A stretch of DNA of 64,000 bases from Bacillus sp. 1NLA3E (GTDB lineage: Bacteria; Bacillota; Bacilli; Bacillales; Cytobacillaceae): contig NC_021171.1 in the NCBI RefSeq assembly GCF_000242895.2, positions 3,878,001-3,942,000 on the forward strand. Reading direction: 5' to 3'. The position numbers and the translations under genes were made by a program. Numbering within the stretch: position 1 is the first letter of the stretch; each line of letters opens with the position of its first letter. Under the pieces are notes generated by a model. It was given only the letters and a program-made list of their open reading frames with translations. It ran no database searches and was not told the DNA's origin. Of this stretch, positions 33,796 to 43,480 are shown piece by piece.

Positions 33796-35001
33796 TTGAA
33801 TAATAAAAGTATAGGTCAAGAAATCTTGATGTGTCAATGCTTATCTTTACTTCCAACAGAGGATTTTGATTGTCCACTAATTGATTATGGAAAGAAGCTT
33901 TCTACAAAGGCTTTATTAAAAATTTTCGTAGCAGCGCAGCTAGATCAATGGTGCTCGTACAGTCATATGGAAGAAAAGTTAAGGGCTTTTCCTACTCTCC
34001 GGAAAGAAATTGGTATTAAAAGTATTAGTGGTTCTCAATTAAGCCGCCACATCAACGACCTTCCAACAGAAATGGTTCAAAAAATGTTTGTAAAAGTAGT
34101 TAAGAAAATTCATCAGTTAACTCAAGGTTTTGAAGGATTATCAAAGGACATCGGTCGGTTAAATATAGTAGATTCAACGGAAATTAGCTTACCAGAAAAC
34201 CTTTGTGATTGGGCTTTTATCTCTAAAGGCCACAATGCGGTCAAAATGCATACTAGGCTCGTTGTGATTTCTAAAGATATCGCCTATCCAGATAAAATTG
34301 TTCCATCCACCGGTACTGTGAGTGACTTCGAAAGCTCTGATTTCATCATTGAAGAAGACGATGCAACATATGTAATGGACAGAGGTTATCCTTCCAAAAA
34401 GAATTTAATGGATTGGCTAGAGAGGAATATTTCATTTGTAGTTCGTATAAGAAAGAGTCTGGTAACTTATACGTTAGAAGAATATGAGCCGACTCATCCA
34501 TCCATAAAAAGAGATGCAAAAGTGAATTTTGGGATTTCAAATGTACCTGTTCGGTACATAGAATTTTTGGATGAAAAAGGGAGACTCTATCGAATTTTAA
34601 CGACACGCTTTGATTTAACTGATCAACAAATCTTAGAAATCTACAAGAACCGTTGGCTTATCGAACTTTTTTTTAAGTGGATAAAAGGACACCTAAAGCT
34701 AACAAAGGTCTGGAGTACAAAACCACAAGGAATTTGGAATCAAATGTTCTTAGCCCTTATTGCGTTAGGTGTTTCACTTATAATAAAACTTCAAACGAAG
34801 TCTGAAAAAACGCCATGGGAATTCTTTCGGGTTCTTCGAACGTATTTATATTTACCGGGCAGAAGAATGTTAAAAGAATTAAACAGAAAAAGGAAAAAAT
34901 CGAAGGGAAGACAAAAAGTCCCTATTCCTTTAGTAAAAGAAAAACCGTTGTTTGGAAACGTCGCTGTGGTGAAAAAGGCAAGAAAAAAGAAGGAAAACTA
35001 A
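33796..35001 (+). CDS. IS4-family DDE transposase
   Basis: 401 residues from a TTG start with AAAGGAG about 9 nt upstream. Catalytic triad of the IS4 type: first Asp in IVDSTEI (near 125), second in YVMDRGYPS (near 194), and Glu in the YREK signature YKNRWLIELFFKWIKGH (near 285-301). The C-terminus is very basic. Intact, so the element may be active. Confidence 0.92.
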   Translation: MNNKSIGQEILMCQCLSLLPTEDFDCPLIDYGKKLSTKALLKIFVAAQLDQWCSYSHMEEKLRAFPTLRKEIGIKSISGSQLSRHINDLPTEMVQKMFVKVVKKIHQLTQGFEGLSKDIGRLNIVDSTEISLPENLCDWAFISKGHNAVKMHTRLVVISKDIAYPDKIVPSTGTVSDFESSDFIIEEDDATYVMDRGYPSKKNLMDWLERNISFVVRIRKSLVTYTLEEYEPTHPSIKRDAKVNFGISNVPVRYIEFLDEKGRLYRILTTRFDLTDQQILEIYKNRWLIELFFKWIKGHLKLTKVWSTKPQGIWNQMFLALIALGVSLIIKLQTKSEKTPWEFFRVLRTYLYLPGRRMLKELNRKRKKSKGRQKVPIPLVKEKPLFGNVAVVKKARKKKEN

Positions 35002-35135
35002 ATTAGGAAAAAAAAGGGAACAAGGTCTATTTAAGCCCTGATCGCCTTTTTTTCATTCAACATCTAAATTATAATGTAAAATTTTTGAATAAATTCAACT
35101 TATATACATTGATGCAAGGCTAGTGTGCCTGACCC

Positions 35136-35485
35136 CCGGTGGAGCAACGCGTTAATGTGCTGGGGGTTTATGATTATTAAAATAGTATTCATTACCGTGG
35201 GATTGATATTTTCGATGAATGGGGATTTTTACATAAAATGTGAGGATCATTGTTGAAAGTTTGAGGTGTAGGTGTAGAACCAAGATGATTTTGATGAGGC
35301 GATCTAGCAGGGACTGCAGAAGATTATCCCCGCTTTAATTCATAGAAGGATGACTATTTAGTAGCTTGTGCACCTTACCCTCGCTGTTTTTTTCTACGTT
35401 AATTATACTATCTGTTTTAAAGCGTGCCTGCTGCATTTGTAGGCAGAAGCGCACAAGAAACTAGTGAGCGCTTCCACTTTTCCTA
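35136..35485. other. Geneless region between the IS4 element and the response regulator gene
   Basis: About 350 bp. It contains the right part of the IS4 target palindrome (to about 35168) and, near 35420-35455, a hairpin GCGTGCCT...AGGCAGAAGCGC that could end the response-regulator transcript. I see no complete gene; several short open frames lack ribosome sites. Confidence 0.5.
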
Positions 35486-36127
35486 TTAATCAACAATTAA
35501 TCCCATCTCTTTTACTTTGACAACGGCCTCAATCCTGGTTTGGACTCCTAGCTTATGGAAAATTTTAGTTAAGCTATATTCAAATGAACGTTGGCCAACA
35601 AACAGGGTTTGAGCCATTTCTTTGTTGGTTTTCCCTTTTACTAATTCCTTCATAATTTTCTTTTCTTTGTCCGTGAGTGAAATTTTTTCCTTAAACATTT
35701 TTCGTTTTACCCAAGGTCTGTCACCGTGGTAAATGTCTTTCAGCCAGGAAAACGGAACAACCATTTCTTGATTTAAAGCGCATCTAATCGCTCTTATTAA
35801 CTGTTCCTTAGTAGCTGTTTTCGCGATAAAACCAACCGCCCCTGACTCCATTAACAAATCAAGATTTGGATAAATATCACATTCACTAAAAATTAATACA
35901 TTAGCTTGAGGATCAATGGCTAACGCCTTTTTCGTTAATTCGAAGCCATCCATTTGAGGCATAGTCAGATCAAATAGCAACACATTAAACGAGTGTGTTT
36001 TTAATCGTTCAATTGCCTGGATCGGAGATGTCTCAAATTCAACCTTCATGTCTCCTTCAGTCTCAATAATTAGCTTGGTGCCTTCACCAACCAATGGATG
36101 GTCGTCAACCAGTAGAATTTGAATCAT
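35486..36127 (-). CDS. ComA-like NarL-family response regulator
   Basis: 213 residues. Receiver domain 1-118 with the acidic pair D8/D9, phospho-acceptor D53 (LLFDLTMPQMDG) and K103 region (FIAKTATKEQL). LuxR-type HTH about 148-208 (SLTDKEKKIMKELVKGKTNK, RSFEYSLTKIFHKLGVQTRIEAV). The HTH and the N-terminal DDHPLVGEGTKLIIETE resemble ComA of B. subtilis. No sensor kinase or quorum peptide gene is adjacent, so its input is unknown. 131 bp downstream of sigD, with a separate promoter likely. Confidence 0.88.
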   Translation of the reverse strand: MIQILLVDDHPLVGEGTKLIIETEGDMKVEFETSPIQAIERLKTHSFNVLLFDLTMPQMDGFELTKKALAIDPQANVLIFSECDIYPNLDLLMESGAVGFIAKTATKEQLIRAIRCALNQEMVVPFSWLKDIYHGDRPWVKRKMFKEKISLTDKEKKIMKELVKGKTNKEMAQTLFVGQRSFEYSLTKIFHKLGVQTRIEAVVKVKEMGLIVD

Positions 36128-36180
36128 CTAAGCACCTCAATTTATATTACTCAAATAATAGGAAATCCTTTTCAATCGAT

Positions 36181-36209
36181 ATTATACTGTGATATTAGTA
36201 CTTTAGTAC
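36181..36209 (-). promoter_or_regulatory. Candidate promoter/operator of the response regulator gene
   Basis: Minus strand TATAAT (36186-36181) lies just downstream of the 12-bp perfect palindrome GTACTTTAGTAC-like GTACTAAAGTAC (36209-36198), which would overlap the -35 region. No good -35 hexamer is seen, suggesting activator dependence. Confidence 0.35.
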
Positions 36210-36258
36210 ACTCAATTTATATATATATAGAAAAATGTAGTCTAACCTTCACTAAAAA

Positions 36259-37053
36259 CTATACAAAAGAATCCAAGGAAAAACCTTTATCTTCGAAACT
36301 TTTTCGTAAATGGAGAATTGCTTGGGAGTGGAGCTGGGAAATCCTCCCCTTTGTAAGATTCAAGACCTCAGTAATTTCTGACTGAGTAAGACCTTCGTAA
36401 TAAAATAACGAAATGACCAGTCTTTCTTTTTCAGGCAACTTATCAATAGCTAAAGCCATCATGTTCCGAAATTCCACCCTTTGCATCAACTGCTCCTGGG
36501 ATGCTGATTGATCATCCTTCAGCTGTTCAATCCGGGTTTGCTGCTTTCCGTCTACATCGTTTGTATTCAAAGGTTCATTAAGGGAGATGATGGTCGAAAC
36601 AGAGATTGCTGCCATTGCCTGGTCCACTTCATCTAAAGCCAGCTTTAAGTATTCACTTAACTCCTCTTCCGTCGGTGACCTCATTAATGATTGTTCCAGG
36701 TGTCGGTAGGCACTGTTTAGTTTTTTGGCTTTCTCTCTTAGGCTTCGTGGAACCCAGTCCATTTTGCGTATACCGTCCAACATGGCACCTTTAATGCGCC
36801 AAAGGCCGTACGTTTCAAATTGATACCCTTTTTTGTAGTCGAATTTTTTGATTGCTTCGATTAAACCGATATAGCCTAAGCCAATCAAGTCCTCTTTCGG
36901 AATAATTCGCTGAGGGATGGTTAAACTCAAGCGGTTGGCCATTTGCTCAACCAAATACAAATATTGGTTTACCAAACTTTCTTGTGCGTTGAAATCAAGA
37001 TTCTCCCGGTATGCCTTCCATAATAGATTAGATTCTTTTATAGCAGATTTCAA
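36259..37053 (-). CDS. sigD: RNA polymerase sigma-D (flagellar sigma-28)
   Basis: 264 residues with sigma regions 2 (LIGLGYIGLIEAIKKFDYKKG, FETYGLWRIKGAMLDGIRKMDWVPRSLR), 3 and 4 (LPEKERLVISLFYYEGLTQSEI) of the FliA/SigD class. It directs transcription of late flagellar and motility genes; consensus sites TAAA-N15/16-CCGATAA lie before fliS, flgM and flaG in this window. Its antagonist FlgM is encoded at 59.7-59.9 kb. Near the end of the fla operon as in B. subtilis, though swrB and the che genes are missing around it. Confidence 0.95.
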   Translation of the reverse strand: MKSAIKESNLLWKAYRENLDFNAQESLVNQYLYLVEQMANRLSLTIPQRIIPKEDLIGLGYIGLIEAIKKFDYKKGYQFETYGLWRIKGAMLDGIRKMDWVPRSLREKAKKLNSAYRHLEQSLMRSPTEEELSEYLKLALDEVDQAMAAISVSTIISLNEPLNTNDVDGKQQTRIEQLKDDQSASQEQLMQRVEFRNMMALAIDKLPEKERLVISLFYYEGLTQSEITEVLNLTKGRISQLHSQAILHLRKSFEDKGFSLDSFV

Positions 37054-37115
37054 CGATTATCCCCCCTGTTTTAAGACTTGTAGATTAATGGATAACGTGT
37101 TCAATCGATTTGAGT

Positions 37116-37436
37116 TTATTTTTTATGCAGAGAATCTAAGGGCATTCTCTGGAACACTGGTTCATCATTTGACTCTTCTTCAGTCAGGTTTTCCTGTAGG
37201 GCTTCTGAAGAGCTGTCCACCTTTGGACTTTCTTTAGGAAATGGATTAACCTGGTTCACCGATGCAATAAAAAGTAATACAAATCGGAGCGAAAACCCCA
37301 GAATTGCGAATAAAAAAAAGCCAATAACTGCACTGAACAATGATGGAAGCCATGTGTTGTTTGCAATAGAAAAACAATACGTAAGAATAGAGGCCATGAT
37401 TCCAAAAATTAGGCTAATTCCCCACTTTGCTTTCAT
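37116..37436 (-). CDS. Small two-helix membrane protein between flhG and sigD
   Basis: 106 residues from the ATG at 37436, 13 bp after the flhG stop, with GGGGTGG upstream; a longer frame overlaps flhG and is rejected. Two hydrophobic helices (about 6-25 and 32-60) precede a hydrophilic, acidic tail (SSEALQENLTEEESNDEP). In B. subtilis this place holds cheB-cheA-cheW-cheC-cheD. Not recognised; a motility-related role is inferred from position only. Confidence 0.75.
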   Translation of the reverse strand: MKAKWGISLIFGIMASILTYCFSIANNTWLPSLFSAVIGFFLFAILGFSLRFVLLFIASVNQVNPFPKESPKVDSSSEALQENLTEEESNDEPVFQRMPLDSLHKK

Positions 37437-37449
37437 TTCGACCACCCCA

Positions 37450-38337
37450 TTACGACGATTTTCCTGATGAAATGATTTTTTCGAAAAATCCCCGTAATCC
37501 TTTAGGAGAAACAGAAGAAGTTTCATTCAACTCAGGCAGATAAGAATACACCATTTGTTTGATGTTTTTCGATGCTGTACAATTTGGATAACTAACAAGA
37601 AAAGGCGTTTGTGAACGAACCGATTGCCGAACATGCTCATCTTCCATCAGATGGCCTAATGATTTTAATTCCATTTTCAGAAAGGTACTGCATGCATTCT
37701 GCAATGTCCTTGATGTTTCTCCTGCTTCACGATAAGTATGAGCACGATTGACGACCAATCTAAGTTTTTTCAGTGTTGGTTGATCGTATCGATGAATAGC
37801 CTTTACCACTGAGTAGGAATCGGCTATCGATGTCGGTTCAGGCGTTGTCACCAAAATCGTTTCATCCGAAGCTAAAATAAAATTCATGAGCTCCTTTGAT
37901 ATTCCCGCTCCCGTATCCAATAAAATAAAATCGGCATAGTTTTGCAGACCTTGAATTTGGCTCCAGAAGAAGGTAAGTTTCGCTTGATCTAATTCCAGCA
38001 GATCTTGGATTTCGAGTCCACCGGTGATATACTCGATTCCTCCTGTACCCAATTCTAATACATCCCATATCAATTTTCGCTGCGATAATACATCAACCAG
38101 ACTATACCGTGGTGTAATCCCCATAAGAATATTAATATTGGCTGTGGTTAAATCTAAATCGAGAACGATAACTTTTTTTCCAGCTGCTTTTAAACCTAAG
38201 GCAAAGTTAAGCGTAAAATTTGATTTTCCAACCCCTCCCTTACCACTAGTAACCGTAATCACGCGGGAGGTTGCTTTTTTTTGCTGCTGTACATTAAATC
38301 TGAGCATGTATTCGCGAAGGCTTTGAGCTTGATCCAT
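37450..38337 (-). CDS. flhG: Flagellar placement ATPase FlhG (YlxH/FleN)
   Basis: 295 residues. MinD/ParA-like ATPase with the deviant Walker A TSGKGGVGKSNF near 28-39 and the DTGAGI switch. The N-terminal DQAQSLREYM helix is the DQAxxLR motif that stimulates the FlhF GTPase. It sets the number and position of flagella with FlhF. Overlaps flhF by 44 bp. Confidence 0.94.
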   Translation of the reverse strand: MDQAQSLREYMLRFNVQQQKKATSRVITVTSGKGGVGKSNFTLNFALGLKAAGKKVIVLDLDLTTANINILMGITPRYSLVDVLSQRKLIWDVLELGTGGIEYITGGLEIQDLLELDQAKLTFFWSQIQGLQNYADFILLDTGAGISKELMNFILASDETILVTTPEPTSIADSYSVVKAIHRYDQPTLKKLRLVVNRAHTYREAGETSRTLQNACSTFLKMELKSLGHLMEDEHVRQSVRSQTPFLVSYPNCTASKNIKQMVYSYLPELNETSSVSPKGLRGFFEKIISSGKSS

Positions 38338-39601
38338 TTTCGATTTCCTCCCCTAATAAGTAACTCGTCAGAAGTGCTGCATCAATCGCTGTGATATCTT
38401 CTGGAACACTTTGCCCATTCGTGATATAAGCAATTTGATAGGGGTATTTATAGGCAATATTAAGAATCGAACCATAGCTCGAAGTTTCGTCAAATTTCGT
38501 CAGGATCAATTTTTGGACTGGACTGTCTAAAAACTCATTGAGCAGGATCTTTAAATCCTCGAACTTCGTCGTCAAGCTCAGAACAAGGTAGTTATCACTT
38601 TCAAGCGGATGGTGTAAAAATTCGCTAATTGATTCACGATTCGCTTGTTCTTTATAATTTCTCCCGGTTGTATCCATATAAATTAGATCATAGTTACTCA
38701 ATTTATTTAAAACGGTTCCTAATTCATCACTTGAACGAACCACTTCAATTGGAACATTCAAAATCCCAGCATAGGTTTTCAGCTGTTCAACGGCGGCAAT
38801 TCGGTAAACATCAGTCGTTATCATCGCTACCCGGCGCTTTTGTTTTAAAATTTGCTCCGTCGCCAGTTTGGCAATCGTGGTCGTTTTGCCGACACCTGTA
38901 GGACCAATCATATTGATTACTAGGGTCTGCTTCCTGACGTTGTTATTCTCCGGAACCCGTTTTGTGATGATTTCTTTAATGATCAGGATGATTTCTTGTT
39001 TGATTTCTTTTGCAGTCATTTCCTTTAGAGATTCATTTTGTTTAAGTAAACGGTTCACAATATATAAAACTACATCATCCTCCACACCCTGTTCCTTTAA
39101 TCGGTCTGACCATTTAGTCACAGCTCTCGGCAGGACATTTTTCTTTTTATCGCTCATCACATAATTCATCATCAATTTACGCAAATCCTGTAGCTCATCG
39201 AGCAATGGATTTTCTGTTTCAGCTATAGGAGTGGGTGCAACAACAGCTTGTTCTTTTTGAACAGGTGGTTGGGAATAATAGCTATATAGTTTTTGTGGCT
39301 GCTTATGAAAACCGGAACCTTTGTCGTCCACATCTTCAGGATTGTGCTTATTATCCTTTTCCTTCAGGAAGGTTTTCTCTGCTTTATCTTTCAATTCTAA
39401 AGAAAACTGAGGTGCCGGAGTATTACCGTCTTTTTCAAAGGTATAAGCAGTCACCTCATATTTTTGTTTAGAAAACAGCCCAAACACGCCGCCTGTTTTG
39501 ATCGTTCTTGTGTTAACAATAATAGCGTTTTCCCCTAATTCTTGCCGAACCATTTTTAAAGCAAGGGGCATAGATTCCGCAATGATCCTTTTCGTTTTCA
39601 T
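38294..39601 (-). CDS. flhF: Flagellar biosynthesis SRP-type GTPase FlhF
   Basis: 435 residues: N-terminal basic B domain (KRIIAESMPLALKMVRQELG), a variable linker, then the NG GTPase (GPTGVGKTTTIAKLA near 234-246, TTDVYRIAAVEQL, DTTGR, TKFDE). It recruits early flagellar components to the assembly site. Four-base overlap with flhA. Confidence 0.94.
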   Translation of the reverse strand: MKTKRIIAESMPLALKMVRQELGENAIIVNTRTIKTGGVFGLFSKQKYEVTAYTFEKDGNTPAPQFSLELKDKAEKTFLKEKDNKHNPEDVDDKGSGFHKQPQKLYSYYSQPPVQKEQAVVAPTPIAETENPLLDELQDLRKLMMNYVMSDKKKNVLPRAVTKWSDRLKEQGVEDDVVLYIVNRLLKQNESLKEMTAKEIKQEIILIIKEIITKRVPENNNVRKQTLVINMIGPTGVGKTTTIAKLATEQILKQKRRVAMITTDVYRIAAVEQLKTYAGILNVPIEVVRSSDELGTVLNKLSNYDLIYMDTTGRNYKEQANRESISEFLHHPLESDNYLVLSLTTKFEDLKILLNEFLDSPVQKLILTKFDETSSYGSILNIAYKYPYQIAYITNGQSVPEDITAIDAALLTSYLLGEEIENGSSSKPSRIHAQI

Positions 39602-41634
39602 ATGTTGACCACTCCTATACTTTGGATCTCAATATTAGGCTCCAGTTCGGTATATGAAAGAACGGGCACCGTCGGCAGGATTTTTTCAATAAACTGTTTC
39701 AAATACATCCGAATCGAAGGGGAAGTCAGGAAGATTGGCTGACCGCCTGTCTGAATAACCCGATCAATTTGGCTGTGCAATGCTTCCGTAATTCTCCGCG
39801 ACATTTGCGGATCCATCGAAAGGTAATATCCTCCTGCCTCGGTCTGCTGAATACTATCTGAAATTCCTTTTTCCAGCGTCGCTCCTGCAGTTAACACATG
39901 GATAACTCCTTCATCTGCATATTGCTCGGTAATTTGCCGTGTCATGTTTTGACGGACATATTCCGTTAGTACTTTTGGATCTTTAGTATAGACAGCATAA
40001 TCTGCCAATGTTTCAAAGATTACCGCTAAATCCCGAATCGATATTTGTTCACGTAAGAGATTTTGCAATACTTTTTGAATCTCTCCAACGGAAAGCAAGC
40101 TTGGAACAAGTTCATCGACGAGATTCGGATGGCTTTCTTTAAGATTGTCAATTAATTCTTTTGTTTCTTCTCTGCGTAATAACTCGTGAGCATGTCGTTT
40201 TAATACTTCTGTTAAATGGGTGGCAATCACCGAAGGCGGATCGACAATCATATAACCTAGAAGTTCGGCTTTTTGTTTTTCTTCCAGGCTCACCCATTTT
40301 GCCGGCAATCCAAACGCAGGCTCAACCACTGAAATTCCCTCGATCCTGTCATCATTTTCTTCCCCTTGATTCATGGCGAGAAAATGGTCAAGATAAACTT
40401 CTCCTGCAACAATTTTACTACCGCGAAATTTCAATACATATTGGTTTGGTGGTAGCTGCAAATTATCTCGAATCCGAATCGTCGGGATGACTAGTCCTAA
40501 TTCAAGCACAAATTGCCTACGAATCATGACAATCCGATCAAGAATGTCTCCACCCTGATTTTTATCGGCCAGCGGAATTAAGCCATAGCCAATTTCCAAC
40601 TCCAACGGATCAAGTTGTAGCAAATTAATCACTTTTTCCGGACTACCGAGATCTTCTTCCTGTCCTTCTTGTTCCATTTTTTCATTGTTAAGTTCTTCTC
40701 GCTTACCAGACTGTTGCATAGTGTAGGCACCAAAAGCCAATAATGCTGCAATAGGAAGTGTGATAAAAATACCAATTGGTGTAAATATACCAAGAACCAA
40801 AATGGTTCCGGCCACTATATAAAGTAGTTTTGGATAATTTAATAATTGCTGTATGATATCCGAGCTTAAGTTACCATCTGATGCTGCACGTGTAACCGTA
40901 ATCCCGGTGGCAGTAGAAATAAGGAGTGCAGGCACTTGGCTTACTAATCCATCCCCTACAGATAACAGCGTAAAGGTGCTGAGTGATTCTGCAAATTGCA
41001 TACCATGGATAACCATTCCGATGATGAAGCCACCAATGACATTGATCAAAAAGATGATAATGGCGGCGATGGCATCCCCTTTGACAAATTTACTGGCACC
41101 ATCCATAGAACCGTAGAAGTCAGCCTCTTGCTCAATTTTTTTCCGGCGGTCGCGTGCATCATGTTCACTAATTAACCCGGCATTCATATCGGCATCAATA
41201 CTCATTTGTTTCCCTGGCATTGCATCCAGTGTAAACCGCGCCGCAACTTCCGCTACTCGTTCAGATCCTTTTGTGATAACGATGAACTGAATGATAATTA
41301 AGATTAAGAAAACGACAAAACCAACAACAGGGTTTCCCCCAATAACAAATGAACCAAACGTCTCAATGACTTTTCCACCATCAGCTTTCGATAAAACTGA
41401 ACGGGTGGTAGACACATTAAGGGCTAATCGGAATAAGGTTGTGAGTAGCAACGCTGTTGGAAATACTGAAAACTCCAATGGTTCTCTTATATTCATCGCC
41501 ACCAGCAGAATAAGCAATGAGATACAGATATTAATAATTAATAGAAAATCCAATAAGAAAGTTGGCAGAGGAATAATCATCATGGCAACAATTAATATGA
41601 CAACAAACAACACGGAAATATCTTTTGTTTTCAT
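39598..41634 (-). CDS. flhA: Flagellar export gate protein FlhA
   Basis: 678 residues. Eight N-terminal helices with the FHIPEP-type loop (RVAEVAARFTLDAMPGKQMSIDADM near 123-147), and a cytoplasmic export-platform domain from about 330. It opens the type III gate using proton motive force and docks chaperone-substrate complexes, including FliS and FliT. Four-base overlaps with flhB and flhF. Confidence 0.95.
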   Translation of the reverse strand: MKTKDISVLFVVILIVAMMIIPLPTFLLDFLLIINICISLLILLVAMNIREPLEFSVFPTALLLTTLFRLALNVSTTRSVLSKADGGKVIETFGSFVIGGNPVVGFVVFLILIIIQFIVITKGSERVAEVAARFTLDAMPGKQMSIDADMNAGLISEHDARDRRKKIEQEADFYGSMDGASKFVKGDAIAAIIIFLINVIGGFIIGMVIHGMQFAESLSTFTLLSVGDGLVSQVPALLISTATGITVTRAASDGNLSSDIIQQLLNYPKLLYIVAGTILVLGIFTPIGIFITLPIAALLAFGAYTMQQSGKREELNNEKMEQEGQEEDLGSPEKVINLLQLDPLELEIGYGLIPLADKNQGGDILDRIVMIRRQFVLELGLVIPTIRIRDNLQLPPNQYVLKFRGSKIVAGEVYLDHFLAMNQGEENDDRIEGISVVEPAFGLPAKWVSLEEKQKAELLGYMIVDPPSVIATHLTEVLKRHAHELLRREETKELIDNLKESHPNLVDELVPSLLSVGEIQKVLQNLLREQISIRDLAVIFETLADYAVYTKDPKVLTEYVRQNMTRQITEQYADEGVIHVLTAGATLEKGISDSIQQTEAGGYYLSMDPQMSRRITEALHSQIDRVIQTGGQPIFLTSPSIRMYLKQFIEKILPTVPVLSYTELEPNIEIQSIGVVNI

Positions 41635-42698
41635 CTCATCATCCCCTTATACCTGCCTTCATGATAGTAAACATATGCTAAAATCTCTCCTACTGCATTG
41701 AACATTTCTTCTGGGACTGATTCCCCAACCTCTACCGCAGCAAATAATGCCCGGGCAAGCGGTTTATTTTCTATCGTCATAATTTTATGTTGTTTGGCAA
41801 TTTCTTTAATTTTTAAAGCGACATGTTCTTTTCCTTTAGCGATGACTATCGGAGTATCCATGGTTTTAAAATCATAGCGGATGGCAACAGCGAAGTGGGT
41901 TGGGTTTGTGATAACGACATCAGCCTTAGGCACATCCTGCATCATCCGGTTCATTGCCATTTGCCGTTGAATCTGGCGCCGTTTCCCTTTAACCACTGGG
42001 TCCCCTTCCATCTTCTTATATTCATCTTTGATTTCCTGCTTTGACATCCGGAGCTTTTTTTCATGCTCATACCGGCGAAAGGCGTAATCTGCAGCAGCCA
42101 ATATCATTAAACAAGAGGATGCCGCGATTCCAACTTTTATAACAAGCGAACCTACAAATCTTGATGTATCCCAAATAGTCTTAGTACCAAGTGCAAACAG
42201 CTCTGTTCTCTGACCCCAAATAATCGAAAATACCACAAATGAAATGATGACAATTTTCAGGACGGATTTTAATAATTCCATTAATGCCCTTAGGGAAAAA
42301 ATATTTTTTGCTCCCTCCAGGGGATTGATCTTACCAAAATTCATTTTCGCTCCTTCAGCATTTATCATAAACCCGACCTGAGCAAAATTGGCTACAACCC
42401 CGGCCAAAATGATAATACCAAAGAGTGGTGCCAACAATTTCCCACCATTCCACAATAACTGCTTAAAAATAAGCGAGAGACTGGAGTAAGAAAGATCCCA
42501 CTGCATATATTCCTGGAAACTAACCCGGAATATATTGAGGCAGCCTTCAACAAAAATCTTCCCACCAATCATAAAAAAGGCAAAACCGAGGAGCAAAGTA
42601 ACCGCAGATGCTACTTCAGGACTTTTGGCGACCTGACCTTTTTTTCTAGCCTCCCGCCTTTTAAAAGGGGTTGCTTTTTCTGTTTTTTCTTCTGCCAC
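41631..42698 (-). CDS. flhB: Flagellar export switch protein FlhB
   Basis: 355 residues. N-terminal EKTEKATPFKRREARKKGQV, four helices, and the autocleavage motif NPTH in VITNPTHFAVAIRYD near 262-276. Cleavage switches export from rod/hook to filament substrates under control of FliK, whose gene is not in the window. Confidence 0.95.
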   Translation of the reverse strand: MAEEKTEKATPFKRREARKKGQVAKSPEVASAVTLLLGFAFFMIGGKIFVEGCLNIFRVSFQEYMQWDLSYSSLSLIFKQLLWNGGKLLAPLFGIIILAGVVANFAQVGFMINAEGAKMNFGKINPLEGAKNIFSLRALMELLKSVLKIVIISFVVFSIIWGQRTELFALGTKTIWDTSRFVGSLVIKVGIAASSCLMILAAADYAFRRYEHEKKLRMSKQEIKDEYKKMEGDPVVKGKRRQIQRQMAMNRMMQDVPKADVVITNPTHFAVAIRYDFKTMDTPIVIAKGKEHVALKIKEIAKQHKIMTIENKPLARALFAAVEVGESVPEEMFNAVGEILAYVYYHEGRYKGMMR

Positions 42699-42700
42699 AC

Positions 42701-43477
42701 TTATCCACCCATTATTTTTAAAATAGAAGCCATTGATTCAAACATTGTTTGAAGAAGAATATTTAATAAATAAAAGAAACCAGGTAAGACCAATATATAA
42801 AGAGCAAAGTAGACTAAAATCTTAATTGGTGGTGCAATGACAAAAATATTCATCTGCGGTACAGTCCTTGCAAGAATACCAATCGCTATGTCAACCACAA
42901 ACAATGTACCCATAATGGGGGCAGCCATCATAAATCCAAGCATAAACATCTGCATCAAACATTTCAGCAAAAAGCTTGATATCTGGCCGTCCGACCACGC
43001 AGGCACAAAAGCCTGCAATGAAACCCAATCAAAGCTGGATAATATCCCCTGTATCAAAAGATGGTGGGCATTGGTCGTAAATAGCACCAACATTGCCAGA
43101 ATGTTTTGTAGCCGTCCCGTCAGTTGGGTATTTGTACCAAAAGTTGGGTCAAATAAGCTGGCCATCGAGAATCCGATTTGAATATCCATTAATGAACCTG
43201 CAAGCTGGACGGAGTAAAACATGATATTGGCCACCATTCCAATCACAATTCCGACCATAAACTCTTTAAAAATTAATAAAAACAGTGTCCACTCAGCTAC
43301 ATCATGGACCGGATTTTTTATCATGCTTACACAAATAATACTAAGTGCGGCACTAAAGCCGATTTTGTAGGTCCCAGGTATTTGCTGTCCAGAAAACACC
43401 GGTGCTGATACCATAAATGAAGAAATCCTGACAAATATCAGTAAAAAGGTCCACCACAAGGAAGGAGTGATTTCCAT
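42701..43477 (-). CDS. fliR: Flagellar export gate protein FliR
   Basis: 258 residues with six hydrophobic segments (FAALSIICVSMIK, VGIVIGMVANIMFYSVQLAG, DIAIGILARTVPQMNIFVIA). FliR, FliQ and FliP form the helical gate complex. Two bp from flhB and 3 bp from fliQ. Confidence 0.94.
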   Translation of the reverse strand: MEITPSLWWTFLLIFVRISSFMVSAPVFSGQQIPGTYKIGFSAALSIICVSMIKNPVHDVAEWTLFLLIFKEFMVGIVIGMVANIMFYSVQLAGSLMDIQIGFSMASLFDPTFGTNTQLTGRLQNILAMLVLFTTNAHHLLIQGILSSFDWVSLQAFVPAWSDGQISSFLLKCLMQMFMLGFMMAAPIMGTLFVVDIAIGILARTVPQMNIFVIAPPIKILVYFALYILVLPGFFYLLNILLQTMFESMASILKIMGG

Positions 43478-43480
43478 TAC

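Larger units (their letters stand above)
33645..35124 (+). mobile_element. IS4-family insertion sequence with 11-bp target duplication
   Basis: 1,480 bp. Ends ACTAGCCTTGCA and TGCAAGGCTAGT are perfect 12-bp inverted repeats. Immediately outside, GTGCCTGACCC is present in direct orientation at 33634-33644 and 35125-35135, an 11-bp target duplication within the 10-13 bp usual for IS4/IS231 elements. One intact transposase gene. Removing the IS and one duplication restores a palindromic intergenic sequence (GTGCCTGACCCCCGG...CTGGGGG, flanked by CACATTAA and TTAATGTG). Confidence 0.92.

Noticed and set aside
33634-35135. IS4 ends at GACCTTGTT.../GGGAACAAGGTC
   Set aside because: These inner repeats at about 33743 and 35015 lack a target duplication; the outer ACTAGCCTTGCA ends have an exact 11-bp one.
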